Source: Muricoccus harenae (GTDB lineage Bacteria; Pseudomonadota; Alphaproteobacteria; Acetobacterales; Acetobacteraceae). Taken from it: a stretch of DNA of 64,000 nucleotides. The position numbers were made by a program, and so were the translations under genes. The notes beneath the pieces are model-generated. The model saw only the letters and a list, made by a program, of their open reading frames with translations. It made no database searches and was not told the origin of the DNA. The stretch lies in assembly GCF_009848505.1 (NCBI RefSeq), contig NZ_WWDL01000010.1, positions 62,001-126,000 on the forward strand, written 5' to 3'. Positions 1 to 8,511 of this stretch are shown one piece after another. Each line of letters begins with the position of its first letter. Position 1 is the first letter of the stretch.

Positions 1-140
1 GGCAGGCAGGGTCGTGCTCATGGCGGATGAAATGGCGTGCGGGGGGCCGGGTTGCATCGGGTGCCAGGCTGCTGCCGGGGGATGGGGAGCCGGGGGTCGT
101 TGATCCGGCAATCCGATAGTCCTATCCCGCCCCGCGATTG

Positions 141-566
141 GTGAAGGGAATCCGGGCGGTGCTGACGCTGGCGGTGATGGGCGCGCTGGCCGTGCTGGGT
201 GCGATCAGCTGGCGGATCTGGGTGGCATGGGCCGGGCGGCGCAAGGCGGTTGAGGCGCTGGTGGCGGAATGCCCGGCCTTCGACGACCGGCTGGAAGGGC
301 GGGACACCACCATCCTGTTCTGCGGCACGGATGAGATGCTGGGCATCGCCTCCGGCCGCGCAACGCGGATGCTTCCCTATTCGATCATCCGGAAATGGCG
401 GGCGGAGCCGGTCTACAACTCGGCCGACAAGCGAGTGGGCTGGAACTTCATCATCGAGACGGGTGATGTGGCGGAGCCAATCTGGACAGTGCGCATGCGC
501 TCCGGGCCCGGGACCGCGTTGCCAAACCTCTGGATTGCGAAATTCAACGCACATCTGAACGGCTGA
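141..566 (+). CDS. Hypothetical membrane-anchored protein
   Basis: I do not recognise the family. The protein is about 141 residues. An N-terminal hydrophobic segment (about residues 5-24) is followed by a basic stretch (WAGRRK), so it is probably anchored in the inner membrane with the C-terminal part outside; a signal peptide is less likely because no cleavage motif follows. The remainder is a soluble domain of about 110 residues with two Cys residues (AECPAF and ILFCG). GTG at 141 is taken as the start; an in-frame TTG at 138 adds one residue. No strong ribosome binding site is visible upstream. It stands alone, about 250 bp before the PepSY gene on the same strand, and gives no functional context. 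Confidence 0.55.
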   Translation: MKGIRAVLTLAVMGALAVLGAISWRIWVAWAGRRKAVEALVAECPAFDDRLEGRDTTILFCGTDEMLGIASGRATRMLPYSIIRKWRAEPVYNSADKRVGWNFIIETGDVAEPIWTVRMRSGPGTALPNLWIAKFNAHLNG

Positions 567-817
567 AGGGGCCACACGGAGCATGACGCGGGGGCGTGAT
601 CGCGGGCTTGTTATTGAATACGATTCGCATTAGCGGGAAAGGGCGGGGAAGAATCATTCTGTTCCCGGTCCAGCCGGATGATCTTCGTGGCCGCCAGCTC
701 TTCCCTCCACCGTCATCCCGGTTGCCCTCCGTGGCATAGCCGGGCTGCCACAGCCGGCGCGGCCCCGTGACGCGCGGCCCCGCGGCGCGCAGCTCCGCGG
801 TGCGCAGCTTGGACGCG

Positions 818-1891
818 ATGCGGCTTCCGGCCTGGAAATCCGTCTGGTTCCAGATCCACTGGTTCCTCGGCATCACCGCCGGGATGGTGTTGATGGTGGT
901 GGGCTTCACCGGCGGGATGCTGTCTTTCCAGGATGAGATCCTGCGCGCGCTGAACCCTGGGGTGCTGACCGTCCAGCCCCGGCCGGAGGCGCCGCTTGTA
1001 CCGGCCGAGCTGGTCCGGCGAATCGAGTCGGCGACTGGGGGGCGCGTGGCGTCCCTGAACATCGCCGCCGCGCCAGAGCGGCCGGCGCGCGCGATGCTGG
1101 CGCCGCGGGTTGCGCCCCAGGGTACGTCCCAGGGTGCGCCACAGACTGCGCCACAGGCTGGCGGGCGGCCTCGGCGAGGCGAGATGCACCATGTCGATCC
1201 CTGGACCGGCGCGTTGCTCGGCACGCCCCAGGGGGAAGGATTCTTCCGGACGACGCGGGAGCTGCATCGCTGGCTGATGGCCGGGGCGGAGGGGCGGATC
1301 GTGGTCGGCGTTTCGACCATCGCGCTTGTCGTGCTGTCGTTAAGCGGGCTGTACCTGCGCTGGCCGCGGCGGCCGCTTCGCTGGCGGAACTGGTTCCATC
1401 TGGACCTGCGGTTGCGCGGGCGCAGCCTGTTCTGGCGGCTGCATTCGGTGATCGGCACCTGGGTGCTGCCGCTCTACCTGCTGGCGGGGCTGACGGGGCT
1501 GTACTGGTCCTTCGACTGGTACCGCTCGGCGCTCTACGCGATTTCAGGGGCGCCGCGGCCGGCGTCGATGGCGGGGGGGGGCCGGGCGCCAGGGGCGCCG
1601 AGGCTAGCGGGGCTCGCCAGGGCGGTGGCGCGCGGGGCGCCGGAGAACGCGCGGGTGGCTCGCGGCCGGCGCCGCTGGACCTGGACCTTGCTTGGCAGGC
1701 CTTCCTACGCGAGCGACCGGATTTCGGCACCGCCTCGCTGCGGCTTCCCGGGCCGGGGCAGCCGCTGCGGATCACCTATGTCGATGCGGGGCCGGCGCAT
1801 GAGGATGCGCGCAACAGCATCGCCATCAACGCCGCCGGCGAGGTGGTGGAGCACCGGCGCTATGACGCGCTGCCGCTCGGGCAGCAGTTGA
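818..1891 (+). CDS. PepSY-associated membrane protein, N-terminal part of a frameshifted PepSY/flavoreductase
   Basis: This is the amino-terminal half of an inner-membrane PepSY-TM protein of the kind linked to iron uptake and ferric reduction. It opens with a transmembrane helix (FQIHWFLGITAGMVLMVVGF), has a periplasmic PepSY region with a His-rich stretch (MHHVDPWTG), and then paired helices around 1290-1350 and 1440-1510. The reading is convincing up to the nine-G run at 1573-1581; after it this frame becomes a low-quality Arg/Pro-rich tail and stops at 1891. The frame starting at phase 1 is open right through the same stretch and continues the PepSY sequence into the flavoreductase gene, so the two were one gene of about 885 codons. 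ATG 818 fits the family start; an in-frame GTG at 767 is possible. Confidence 0.7.
   Translation: MRLPAWKSVWFQIHWFLGITAGMVLMVVGFTGGMLSFQDEILRALNPGVLTVQPRPEAPLVPAELVRRIESATGGRVASLNIAAAPERPARAMLAPRVAPQGTSQGAPQTAPQAGGRPRRGEMHHVDPWTGALLGTPQGEGFFRTTRELHRWLMAGAEGRIVVGVSTIALVVLSLSGLYLRWPRRPLRWRNWFHLDLRLRGRSLFWRLHSVIGTWVLPLYLLAGLTGLYWSFDWYRSALYAISGAPRPASMAGGGRAPGAPRLAGLARAVARGAPENARVARGRRRWTWTLLGRPSYASDRISAPPRCGFPGRGSRCGSPMSMRGRRMRMRATASPSTPPARWWSTGAMTRCRSGSS
1573..1581 (+). repeat. Nine-G homopolymer at the frameshift point
   Basis: Nine consecutive G residues. Reading moves from phase 2 before the run to phase 1 after it, which one extra G (ten instead of nine) or a -1 slip would restore. It could be a sequencing error, a phase-variable tract or a fixed mutation. 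Confidence 0.8.
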
Positions 1892-3471
1892 TGGGCAGCA
1901 TGCTGGCGCTGCATAGCGGGCGCTTCTTCGGGACCGCCGTCACCGTGCTGATGATGGTGGCAAGCCTGGTCATGCCGCTTTTCGGAATCACCGGGCTGCT
2001 GCTCTACATCGCGCGGCAGCGGGAGAAGAGCGCGGCGCGACGGCTGGCGCGGCGCGCGTCGGGCGGCCAGGATGCGGTGGATGCGCTGCTCATCGCCTAT
2101 GCCAGCCAGGGCGGCACGGCGGAGCGCCTGGCCTGGCAGAGCGCCGAGGCGCTGCGCGGCACCGCGCGGCCGGTGCGGGTGGAGCCGCTGGCGAGCCTGG
2201 ATGCGGCGCGGGTCGGCGCGGCGCGGCAGGCGCTGTTCGTGGTCAGCACCTTCGGGGAGGGGGAGCCGCCGGATGCGGCGCGGCGCTTCGCTCGCAAGGT
2301 GATGAGCGTGCCGGCCGTGCTGGACAGGCTGGAATACGGGTTGCTGTCGCTCGGCGACCGGCATTACCCGCAATATTGCGGCTTCGGGCGCGAGCTGGAG
2401 GATTGGCTGCGCGGCCAGGGGGCGACGCCGCTCTTTCAGGCGGTGGAGGCCGATCGGGCCGATGACGCGGCGCTGAATGCGTGGCGGCGCGGGCTGGAGG
2501 CGCTGGGCGGCGTGGCGGATCCGGCCGCGCTGGAAAGCCCGGCCTTCGGCAACTGGCGGCTGGCGCGGCGCGTGCTGCTGAATCCGGGCAGCGAGGGCGG
2601 GCCGGCCTTCCACCTGGAGTTGGAGCGGGCGGGCCCACCGGGCCAACCTGCCCCCAGCTGGGAGGCAGGGGATATTGCGGAGCTGCAGCCGCGCCATCGT
2701 GCGGCGGCCGTGGCGGCCTGGCTGGAAGCGGCCGGGCTCGACCGTGCCGACCAGCTGGAGGGCGCGCCGGGCGAGAGCCTGCCCGAGACGCTGGCACGCA
2801 GCGTGCTGCCGCCGCCGGAGAGGGTGGCCGCCATGGGTCTGGACGCTTTGGTGTCGGGGCTGCGGCAGCTGCCGCCGCGGGACTATTCCATTGCCTCCAT
2901 CCCGGATGATGGGCGCATCCACCTGCTGGTTCGGCAGGTGCGGATGGCCGATGGCGGGCTGGGGCTCGGCTCCGGCTGGCTGACGACGCATCTGGCCGAG
3001 GGCGAGCCGGTGGCGCTGCGCGTGCGGAGCAACGGCGCATTTCACGGGCCGCCCGATGACCGGCCAATGATCCTGGTGGGCAACGGGACCGGCATGGCCG
3101 GGCTGCGGGCGCATCTGCGGCGGCGGGCGGCGCTGGGCCATGGGCGGAACTGGCTGGTCTTCGGCGAACGGAACCGCGACCGTGACTTCCACCATGGGGC
3201 GGAGGTCACGGCCTGGCAGGCGGCAGGGCTGCTTGAGCGGGTGGACCTCGCCTTTTCGCGGGACCAGGCGGAGCGGGTCTATGTGCAGCAGCGGCTGCGC
3301 GAGGCGGCCGGGACGCTGCGGGAGTGGGTGGCCGCTGGAGCCGCCATCTATGTCTGTGGCAGCCTGGATGGCATGGCGCCCGGTGTGGAGTCGGCCCTGA
3401 CCGATATCCTCGGAACCACCGCGCTCGAGGCGCTGCGGGCGGAGGGGCGGTACCGGCGCGACGTATATTGA
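1843..3471 (+). CDS. NADPH-flavin reductase (CysJ/CPR type) with C-terminal PepSY helix; C-terminal part of a split gene
   Basis: The N-terminal 60 residues hold the last PepSY transmembrane helix (GTAVTVLMMVASLVMPLFGI). A flavodoxin-like FMN domain follows (from AYASQGGTAERL, about residue 85, with STFGEGEPPD), then an FAD-binding domain (RDYSIASIPD) and an NAD(P)-binding domain (GNGTGMAGLRAHL, CGSLDGMAPGVE). It ends in GRYRRDVY, matching the C-terminus of sulfite reductase flavoprotein and cytochrome P450 reductases. The family moves electrons from NADPH through FAD and FMN; tethered to PepSY helices it is expected to reduce a substrate at the inner membrane, plausibly ferric siderophore. 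The phase-1 frame is open upstream at least to 1573, so ATG 1843 is probably internal and not the native start. Confidence 0.8.
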   Translation: MVEHRRYDALPLGQQLMGSMLALHSGRFFGTAVTVLMMVASLVMPLFGITGLLLYIARQREKSAARRLARRASGGQDAVDALLIAYASQGGTAERLAWQSAEALRGTARPVRVEPLASLDAARVGAARQALFVVSTFGEGEPPDAARRFARKVMSVPAVLDRLEYGLLSLGDRHYPQYCGFGRELEDWLRGQGATPLFQAVEADRADDAALNAWRRGLEALGGVADPAALESPAFGNWRLARRVLLNPGSEGGPAFHLELERAGPPGQPAPSWEAGDIAELQPRHRAAAVAAWLEAAGLDRADQLEGAPGESLPETLARSVLPPPERVAAMGLDALVSGLRQLPPRDYSIASIPDDGRIHLLVRQVRMADGGLGLGSGWLTTHLAEGEPVALRVRSNGAFHGPPDDRPMILVGNGTGMAGLRAHLRRRAALGHGRNWLVFGERNRDRDFHHGAEVTAWQAAGLLERVDLAFSRDQAERVYVQQRLREAAGTLREWVAAGAAIYVCGSLDGMAPGVESALTDILGTTALEALRAEGRYRRDVY

Positions 3472-3506
3472 GGCGGGGCGCCAGTCGTCGCGCGGCAGAC
3501 CATGGA

Positions 3507-3540
3507 AAAGGGCGGCGTGGCTTTCGCCGCGCCGCTCTTT
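3507..3540 (+). terminator. Intrinsic terminator-like hairpin after the flavoreductase
   Basis: A 15-bp stem (3507-3521 with 3526-3540, two G-U pairs) closes a TTTC loop and ends in TTT. It lies 36 bp after the reductase stop. Confidence 0.65.
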
Positions 3541-3714
3541 CGTTGGTTTGCGCCTGGGTTTTGTTTGAACGCGGGGCCAAATCGAAGCGCTGGGGGCACA
3601 TAATCTTTGGCAAAGAAGCCCAGCGGTCCAATGAGCTGCTCCCCGCCCATGCCCTGAGGCGCTAGCATGCCCGCGTAGCGCCGGGGCTCCGGCGCAGAGC
3701 GGGAGGGCACGCAC

Positions 3715-4425
3715 ATGCCGTCGGGAAACCGCCTCATCACCCTCGACGCCAGGCCGGAGCCGGTGCGGCTCGAGGCCGGCCGAGCCGCCGTTCTGGTCGT
3801 GGATATGCAAAACGACTTCGGCGCCCGCGGGGGCATGTTCGACCGCGCCGGCATCGACATCGCGCCCATCCAGCGCGCCGTCGAACCGACCGCCCGGGTG
3901 TTGGAGGCGGCGCGCGCGGCTGGCCTGCCGGTCGTCTACCTCGTCATGCAGTTCCGCCCCGACCTGTCCGACGCCGGCGCCCCGAACTCACCGAACCGCA
4001 TCAAGCACGCCCCTCTGGCGCTCGGGTCCGAGACCCCTGCGCCGGACGGGCGCCCCGGGCGCGTCCTCGTCGAGGGCACCTGGAACACTGCGATCCTGCC
4101 GCGCCTCGCCCCGGCGAAGGGCGACCTCGTGGTCCCTAAGCACCGCTACAGCGGCTTCTTCGAAACCAACCTCGACTCCATCCTTCGCGCCCGGGACGTG
4201 CGCCACATCGTGGTGACGGGCTGCACGACCAGCGTGTGCGTGGAGTCCACGGTCCGGGACGCCATGTTCCGCGGCTACCACTGCGTGGTGCTGGAGGACT
4301 GTACCGGGGAGCCCATCGGGGCGGGCCTGCCACGGAGCAATCACGAGGCATCGCTGCTCAACATCCAGCTGCTCTTTGGCTGGGTGTCGGACTCCGGCCG
4401 TTTCGTCGAGGCGCTGGCATCGTAG
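3715..4425 (+). CDS. Isochorismatase-family cysteine hydrolase, RutB-like
   Basis: A 236-residue cytoplasmic hydrolase of the isochorismatase superfamily. The Asp-Lys-Cys triad is visible: D30 in VLVVDMQNDF, K142 in VPKHRYSGFF and C175 in TGCTTSVCVEST. The spacing, the N-terminal extension before the first strand and the GGMFDRAGIDI stretch are closest to RutB, the ureidoacrylate amidohydrolase of pyrimidine breakdown, but no other rut gene is nearby, so the substrate is open (another C-N amide or N-carbamoyl compound is possible). ATG 3715 fits the family length. The gene stands alone between a terminator and a transposase remnant. Confidence 0.85.
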   Translation: MPSGNRLITLDARPEPVRLEAGRAAVLVVDMQNDFGARGGMFDRAGIDIAPIQRAVEPTARVLEAARAAGLPVVYLVMQFRPDLSDAGAPNSPNRIKHAPLALGSETPAPDGRPGRVLVEGTWNTAILPRLAPAKGDLVVPKHRYSGFFETNLDSILRARDVRHIVVTGCTTSVCVESTVRDAMFRGYHCVVLEDCTGEPIGAGLPRSNHEASLLNIQLLFGWVSDSGRFVEALAS

Positions 4426-4479
4426 CGCCGGCCTGGCCGAGCGCGCCCTGCCGGGTGGGAGAGACCACCGGCACCGGGT

Positions 4480-4833
4480 ATGGCGCTTGTTCCCGCCAGC
4501 ATGCAGGACCGGGACACGCTTTGGGCACTGGGGGCGGGGAAGGCGCGCTGGCCAAGCTTGCGCGAGGCGATCCACAATGGTGCCTTCGCCGCCGGCTGGT
4601 GCCGCAAGTGAGCGAACCTGCACGGCATGCACCATCGCGTGGTCCAGCGCGATCCCGCCCAGAATGGCTTTGCCGTGCTGAAGCGCCGCTGGGTGATGGA
4701 ACACGCCTTCGCCTGGCTCGCGCACTGGGGCGGCCTGCTGCGCGACCGCGCCGGACGACTGGATGCCCCGGCCGCCCTCTCGGGCGTCGAAGCCTTAATC
4801 GATCCCATGCCGCTCCACAGTGCCGCAGAGTAG
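4480..4833 (+). pseudogene. IS5-family transposase, C-terminal remnant
   Basis: Phase-1 translation from 4480 reads as the C-terminal third of an IS5-type DDE transposase: PASMQDRDTLWAL, then ARWPSLREAIHNGAFAAG, then after a TGA at 4609-4611 NLHGMHHRVVQRDPAQNGF and KRRWVMEHAFAWLAHWGGLL. The KRRWVxExxFAWL segment is the conserved C-terminal block with the last catalytic Glu. The TGA stands where relatives appear to have Trp, so a single nonsense change is the visible lesion besides loss of the N-terminal two thirds. The remnant ends just before hslU, and no clear terminal inverted repeat is seen. Confidence 0.75.
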
Positions 4834-4851
4834 CGGCACTCAAGCAGGATC

Positions 4852-6198
4852 TTAGAGGATGAAGCGTGACAGGTCCGTGCTGGAGGCGAGCGGCGCCACC
4901 TTCTCGCGGACATAGGGCGCGTCCACCCGCACCGTCTCGCCGCGCCGGTCGGAGGCGGAGAAAGAGACCTCCTCCAGCAGCCGCTCCAGCACGGTGGAGA
5001 GGCGCCGCGCGCCGATATTCTCGACACGGTCGTTGATGTCCGCGGCCAGCTCGGCCACGGCATCGATCGCATCGGGCGCGAAGTCGAGCGTCACGCCTTC
5101 CGTGCCCATCAGCGCGGTGTATTGCGCGGTCAGCGCGTGCTCGGGCTCCGTCAGGATGCGGCGGAAGTCGTCGCGCGTCAGGGCGCTCAGCTCCACGCGG
5201 ATGGGCAGGCGGCCCTGCAGCTCCGGCAGCAGGTCGGCGGGCTTGGCGAGGTGGAAGGCGCCGCTGGCGATGAAGAGGATGTGGTCGGTCTTCACCGGGC
5301 CGTGCTTGGTGTTGACCGTCGTGCCCTCGATCAGCGGCAGCAGGTCGCGCTGCACGCCTTCACGTGAAACATCGCCGCCACGGAAGCCACCCTCGCTGGT
5401 GCGGGCGCAGACCTTGTCGATCTCGTCGATGAAGACGATGCCGTTCTGCTCCGCGTGCTGCACGGCGTCGCGCGTCAGCTTCTCCTGGTCGAGCAGCTTG
5501 TCGGCCTCGTCGCGCTGGAGCGCGGCGCGGGCCTCGGCGACCGTCATCTTCCGCGCGCGGCTCCGCTGGCCAAACATCTTGCCCATCATCTCCTGGATGT
5601 TCTGGGCGCCGGGCGGCATGCCGGGGATGTCCATGGCGCCGATGGGCGTGGCCTGCTCGGCGACCTGAACCTCGATCTCCTTCGTCTCGAGGGAGCCTTC
5701 GCGCAGGAGCTTGCGGAACTTCATGCGCGTCTCGCCCGAAGCGCCCTCGCCGACCAGCGCGCTGACCAGGCGTTCCTCGGCGTTCAGCTCGGCCTTGGCC
5801 TGCACCTCGGCGCGGGCGGTGTCGCGCATCTGGACGATGGAGGATTCCACCAGGTCGCGGACGATGCTCTCCACGTCACGGCCGACATAACCGACCTCGG
5901 TGAACTTCGTGGCCTCCACCTTCAGGAAGGGAGCATTGGCAAGGCGGGCGAGGCGGCGGGCGATCTCGGTCTTGCCGCAGCCGGTGGGGCCGATCATCAG
6001 GATGTTCTTCGGCACCACCTCCTCGCGCATGCCGTCCGGCAGCTGCTGGCGGCGCCAGCGGTTGCGCAGCGCGATGGCGACGGCGCGCTTGGCGTCGTGC
6101 TGGCCGACGATATAGCGGTCCAGCTCCGAGACGATCTCGCGCGGCGAGAGGTTCACGGCTTCCGCGATGTTCAGGGACGGGGTGTTCATTCGGTGCAT
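4852..6198 (-). CDS. hslU: ATP-dependent protease ATPase subunit HslU
   Basis: HslU is the AAA+ unfoldase that feeds substrates to the HslV peptidase in the cytoplasm. The 448-residue protein is full length: Walker A GPTGCGKT (70-77), pore motif GYVG (about 103-106), the inserted I-domain (about 115-245), Walker B FIDEIDK, and the C-terminal tail ending SRFIL that docks into HslV. The longest reading starts at 6198; ATG 6189 (MNTPSLN) is equally plausible and more usual in relatives. hslU normally follows hslV directly; here hslV is 2.3 kb upstream on the same strand, with plus-strand genes in between. Confidence 0.97.
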   Translation of the reverse strand: MHRMNTPSLNIAEAVNLSPREIVSELDRYIVGQHDAKRAVAIALRNRWRRQQLPDGMREEVVPKNILMIGPTGCGKTEIARRLARLANAPFLKVEATKFTEVGYVGRDVESIVRDLVESSIVQMRDTARAEVQAKAELNAEERLVSALVGEGASGETRMKFRKLLREGSLETKEIEVQVAEQATPIGAMDIPGMPPGAQNIQEMMGKMFGQRSRARKMTVAEARAALQRDEADKLLDQEKLTRDAVQHAEQNGIVFIDEIDKVCARTSEGGFRGGDVSREGVQRDLLPLIEGTTVNTKHGPVKTDHILFIASGAFHLAKPADLLPELQGRLPIRVELSALTRDDFRRILTEPEHALTAQYTALMGTEGVTLDFAPDAIDAVAELAADINDRVENIGARRLSTVLERLLEEVSFSASDRRGETVRVDAPYVREKVAPLASSTDLSRFIL

Positions 6199-6263
6199 CC
6201 GGGCGCAGGGCGCGCCCTGTTCGGGGTGTTCAAGGCGTTAGGGGTTGCGGGGTTCGGCGGCTG

Positions 6264-6605
6264 TCAGGCGGGCTCGACCAGCCGGGCGAGCGGCGGATCC
6301 TGCCTTGCGCCGTTGAGCACAGAGTCGAGCAGGCCGGGGAAGCGCGCCTCCAGTTCCGCCCGCCGCAGCGAGACGACTCGGGCGGAGCCTTCGGCCCGCA
6401 CCCGGACCACCCCGGCCTCCCGCAGGCGGGCGACATGATAGGTGAGGTTCGTCTTCGTGGCACAGTGCAGGAAGGAGGAGCAGCGCTTTTCGCCCTCCTC
6501 CGCGACCATGAGCACGATCGAGCGGCGGATCGGGTCCCGCAGCGCGTCCAGCACGGCGGAGAGGTCGATCTGCTCCGGCCCGGGGTGATGGAGCGCCTTT
6601 GACAT
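6264..6605 (-). CDS. ArsR-family winged-helix transcriptional regulator
   Basis: A small repressor-type protein of 113 residues from ATG 6605; in-frame starts upstream (6647, 6692) are possible. A winged helix-turn-helix is visible: LDALRDPIRRSIVLMVAEEG, recognition helix TKNLTYHVARLREAGVV read as CATKTNLTYHVARLREA, and wing VRAEGSARVVSLRR. Two cysteines (RCSSFLHCA) could bind metal or act as redox switches, though the classical CVC arsenic site is absent. It is divergent to an MFS transporter, and a perfect 8-bp inverted repeat lies in the shared intergenic region, so it most likely represses the transporter and perhaps itself. Confidence 0.85.
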   Translation of the reverse strand: MSKALHHPGPEQIDLSAVLDALRDPIRRSIVLMVAEEGEKRCSSFLHCATKTNLTYHVARLREAGVVRVRAEGSARVVSLRRAELEARFPGLLDSVLNGARQDPPLARLVEPA

Positions 6606-6692
6606 GGCCAGGAGATAGGCAATCACCGCGGCGGGTCCAAGAGGCATGTTCAGGACCCCTTGAACTCCTTGACGTCCGCTGCGGTGCAGCAT

Positions 6693-6712
6693 AGTTCAAT
6701 GAATATTGAACT
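6693..6712. promoter_or_regulatory. Inverted-repeat operator between the ArsR regulator and the MFS gene
   Basis: AGTTCAAT (6693-6700) and ATTGAACT (6705-6712) form a perfect 8-bp inverted repeat around GAAT, an AT-rich island in GC-rich DNA. It lies 12 bp before the MFS start. A TTGACG at 6669-6674 with 17-bp spacing would place the -10 region inside the repeat, so binding would block transcription. Confidence 0.7.
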
Positions 6713-6724
6713 GACGAGGCCGTC

Positions 6725-7936
6725 ATGCCGCGCATCCTGCTCTGGCTCACCCTGGGCACATTTGCCGTGGGGACGGGAACCTTCAGCATCGCGGGGCTGC
6801 TGCCCGTGATCGCGGCTGATCTGGGCGTCAGCGTGCCATCGGCCGGCTATCTCTCCATGACCTTCGCCCTGGCCTATGCGCTTGCCTCCCCGGTGCTGGC
6901 GGCGGCCCTGGCAGGGGTCGAGCGGCGGCGGATGCTGGTCCTGGCGATGGGCGTCTATGCAATCGCCTCCGCGGCCTGCGGGTTGGCGCCCGGCTATGGA
7001 GCGCTGATGGGGTTGCGGATCGTCGCGGCACTCGCGGCGGCGCTTTTCGTGCCGACGGCGGGGGCCTGCGCCATTGCGCTGGTGGAGCCGCATCACCGTG
7101 GCCGCGCCATGGCGATGGTGGTTGGCGGGATGACGCTGTCCACCGTGCTGGGTGCGCCGATCGGCACGCTGATCGGCGAGGAGTTCGGCTGGCGGGCGGC
7201 CTTCCTGCTCGTAGCCGGGCTGGGCGCGCTTTCGGCCGCGGGCAGCCTGGCCTTCATGCCGCGGCTCTCCGGGGCGAAGGCGGCGGGGGTGCTGGAGCGG
7301 CTGGCTGTCGTGGCACGCCCGGCAGTGGCGGTGCTGCTGGCGCAGACGGTCATGGTCTTCGCCGGGGCCTTCACCCTGTTCTCCTATCTCGGGCCCTTCG
7401 TGCAGGGGGCATTGGGGTTCGACGGAAGGGGGACGGCGCTGGCGCTGCTGCTGTCGGGATTGGGCGGCCTGCTCGGCGTCGTCCTCGGCGGATGGGCGGC
7501 GGACCGGCAGGACCCGCGGCGCTTCCTGATCCTGTCCAACGCAGTGCTCGCCCTTTCGCTCGCCGCCATCTCGGTGAGCGTGGAATGGCTGTCTCCGGCC
7601 GTGGCGGTGCCCTTCGTGCTGGGGCTGCTCGTGATCTGGGGTGCCTCGGGCTGGAGCTTCCCGGCGGTGCAGCAGGTGCGGCTGGTGGGGCTTTCGCCGG
7701 CCATGGCGCCGGTGCTGCTCTCCCTGAATGCCTCCGCCACCTATCTTGGCGCGTCGCTGGGGGCGTTGTTCGGCGGGGTGGCGATTGGGGGCGGGGCCCT
7801 GCGGGAGCTGGGGCTGGTGGCCGGGGGGATCGTGGCGGTGTCGGCTGCCATGGTCTGGGCCTCCGGGCGCGGGCGGCGCGGCGCGGGCGGGCCGCCGGCG
7901 GTGCCGGCTCGCCCGGCGCTCTCCCGGCAGGGCTGA
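6725..7936 (+). CDS. MFS transporter (DHA1-type efflux pump)
   Basis: A 403-residue inner-membrane protein with about twelve hydrophobic helices. The N-terminus (FAVGTGTFSIAGLLPVIAADLGVSVPSAGYL) and the loop between helices 2 and 3 are typical of the drug/sugar efflux branch of the major facilitator superfamily (AraJ/YdhP-like). It probably exports a small molecule by proton antiport; the substrate cannot be read from the sequence. It is divergent to the ArsR-type regulator and shares its operator, which suggests induction by whatever that regulator senses. ATG 6725 follows a GACGAGG ribosome binding site at 6712-6718. Confidence 0.88.
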   Translation: MPRILLWLTLGTFAVGTGTFSIAGLLPVIAADLGVSVPSAGYLSMTFALAYALASPVLAAALAGVERRRMLVLAMGVYAIASAACGLAPGYGALMGLRIVAALAAALFVPTAGACAIALVEPHHRGRAMAMVVGGMTLSTVLGAPIGTLIGEEFGWRAAFLLVAGLGALSAAGSLAFMPRLSGAKAAGVLERLAVVARPAVAVLLAQTVMVFAGAFTLFSYLGPFVQGALGFDGRGTALALLLSGLGGLLGVVLGGWAADRQDPRRFLILSNAVLALSLAAISVSVEWLSPAVAVPFVLGLLVIWGASGWSFPAVQQVRLVGLSPAMAPVLLSLNASATYLGASLGALFGGVAIGGGALRELGLVAGGIVAVSAAMVWASGRGRRGAGGPPAVPARPALSRQG

Positions 7937-8055
7937 AGCCGGGGCGTTTCACCAGGCATCGTTCCAGGGGCGGATAAGGCGCCGGGCGTCGGTAACGTAC
8001 CCGCTGGTGCCGCGTTTACCTCGGTCGACTATCTCAGCCATGGAGGGAGAACGCA

Positions 8056-8427
8056 GTGGCAGCTCCGGAAGACGTGGATATCGCACGCGAAGGCCGCATT
8101 ATCGTGTCGGGCCATCAGGTGGATGTCGGCGAGGCGTTGCGGACGCATGCGACGGAGCAGTTGACGCGGCTTTCGGCCAAGTACTTCAACGGTGCCGAGG
8201 ACATCACCGCCACCTTCAGCCCGGGCGGCAAGGGCGCCGGCTTCGGCTGCAACGTGCGGGTGCATGCCGGGCGTGGCCTGTTCTTCGATGGCCATGGAGA
8301 GCATTCGCGCAACGCCTATACAGCCTTCGCCTCGGCGCTGGAGCATGTGGCGAAGCAGTTGAGGCGGCAGAAGCGGGCAATGCGCGAGGACAAGCCGGTG
8401 AACGCGACAAAGGCGGCGCTGCTGTAG
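8056..8427 (+). CDS. hpf: Ribosome hibernation promoting factor / RaiA-family protein, short form
   Basis: A 123-residue S30AE-domain protein. The family binds the 30S subunit at the decoding centre and idles ribosomes in stationary phase. Visible features are the beta strand IIVSGHQVDVGEALRTHATEQLTRL, then FNGAEDITATFSP and a helix with many basic residues (LEHVAKQLRRQKR). It lacks the C-terminal dimerisation domain of long HPF (about 180-200 residues), which is the commoner form in alphaproteobacteria. The GTG start at 8056 is fixed by a strong GGAGGGAG at 8042-8049. It is convergent with hslV. Confidence 0.88.
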   Translation: MAAPEDVDIAREGRIIVSGHQVDVGEALRTHATEQLTRLSAKYFNGAEDITATFSPGGKGAGFGCNVRVHAGRGLFFDGHGEHSRNAYTAFASALEHVAKQLRRQKRAMREDKPVNATKAALL

Positions 8428-8440
8428 CGGCAGCCGGGAG

Positions 8441-8469
8441 GGAGCCGGGAGAGGTGGTCTCCCGGCTCC
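8441..8469. terminator. Bidirectional hairpin between hpf and hslV
   Basis: A perfect 12-bp stem (8441-8452 with 8458-8469) with a 5-nt loop between two convergent genes. No T-run follows on either strand, so it is judged from position and stability. Confidence 0.55.
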
Positions 8470-8511
8470 TGCGTCAGGGTTCGGAAGCCCCGTTGTTCCG
8501 GGGGCATCCGG

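Noticed and set aside
1-21. Possible minus-strand gene start (MSTTLPA) leaving the window on the left
   Set aside because: Only seven codons are visible and there is no clear ribosome binding site.
1705-3810. Long minus-strand open frame of about 700 codons opposite the flavoreductase
   Set aside because: Arg/Pro/Gln-rich shadow of a conserved plus-strand gene; common in DNA of such high GC.
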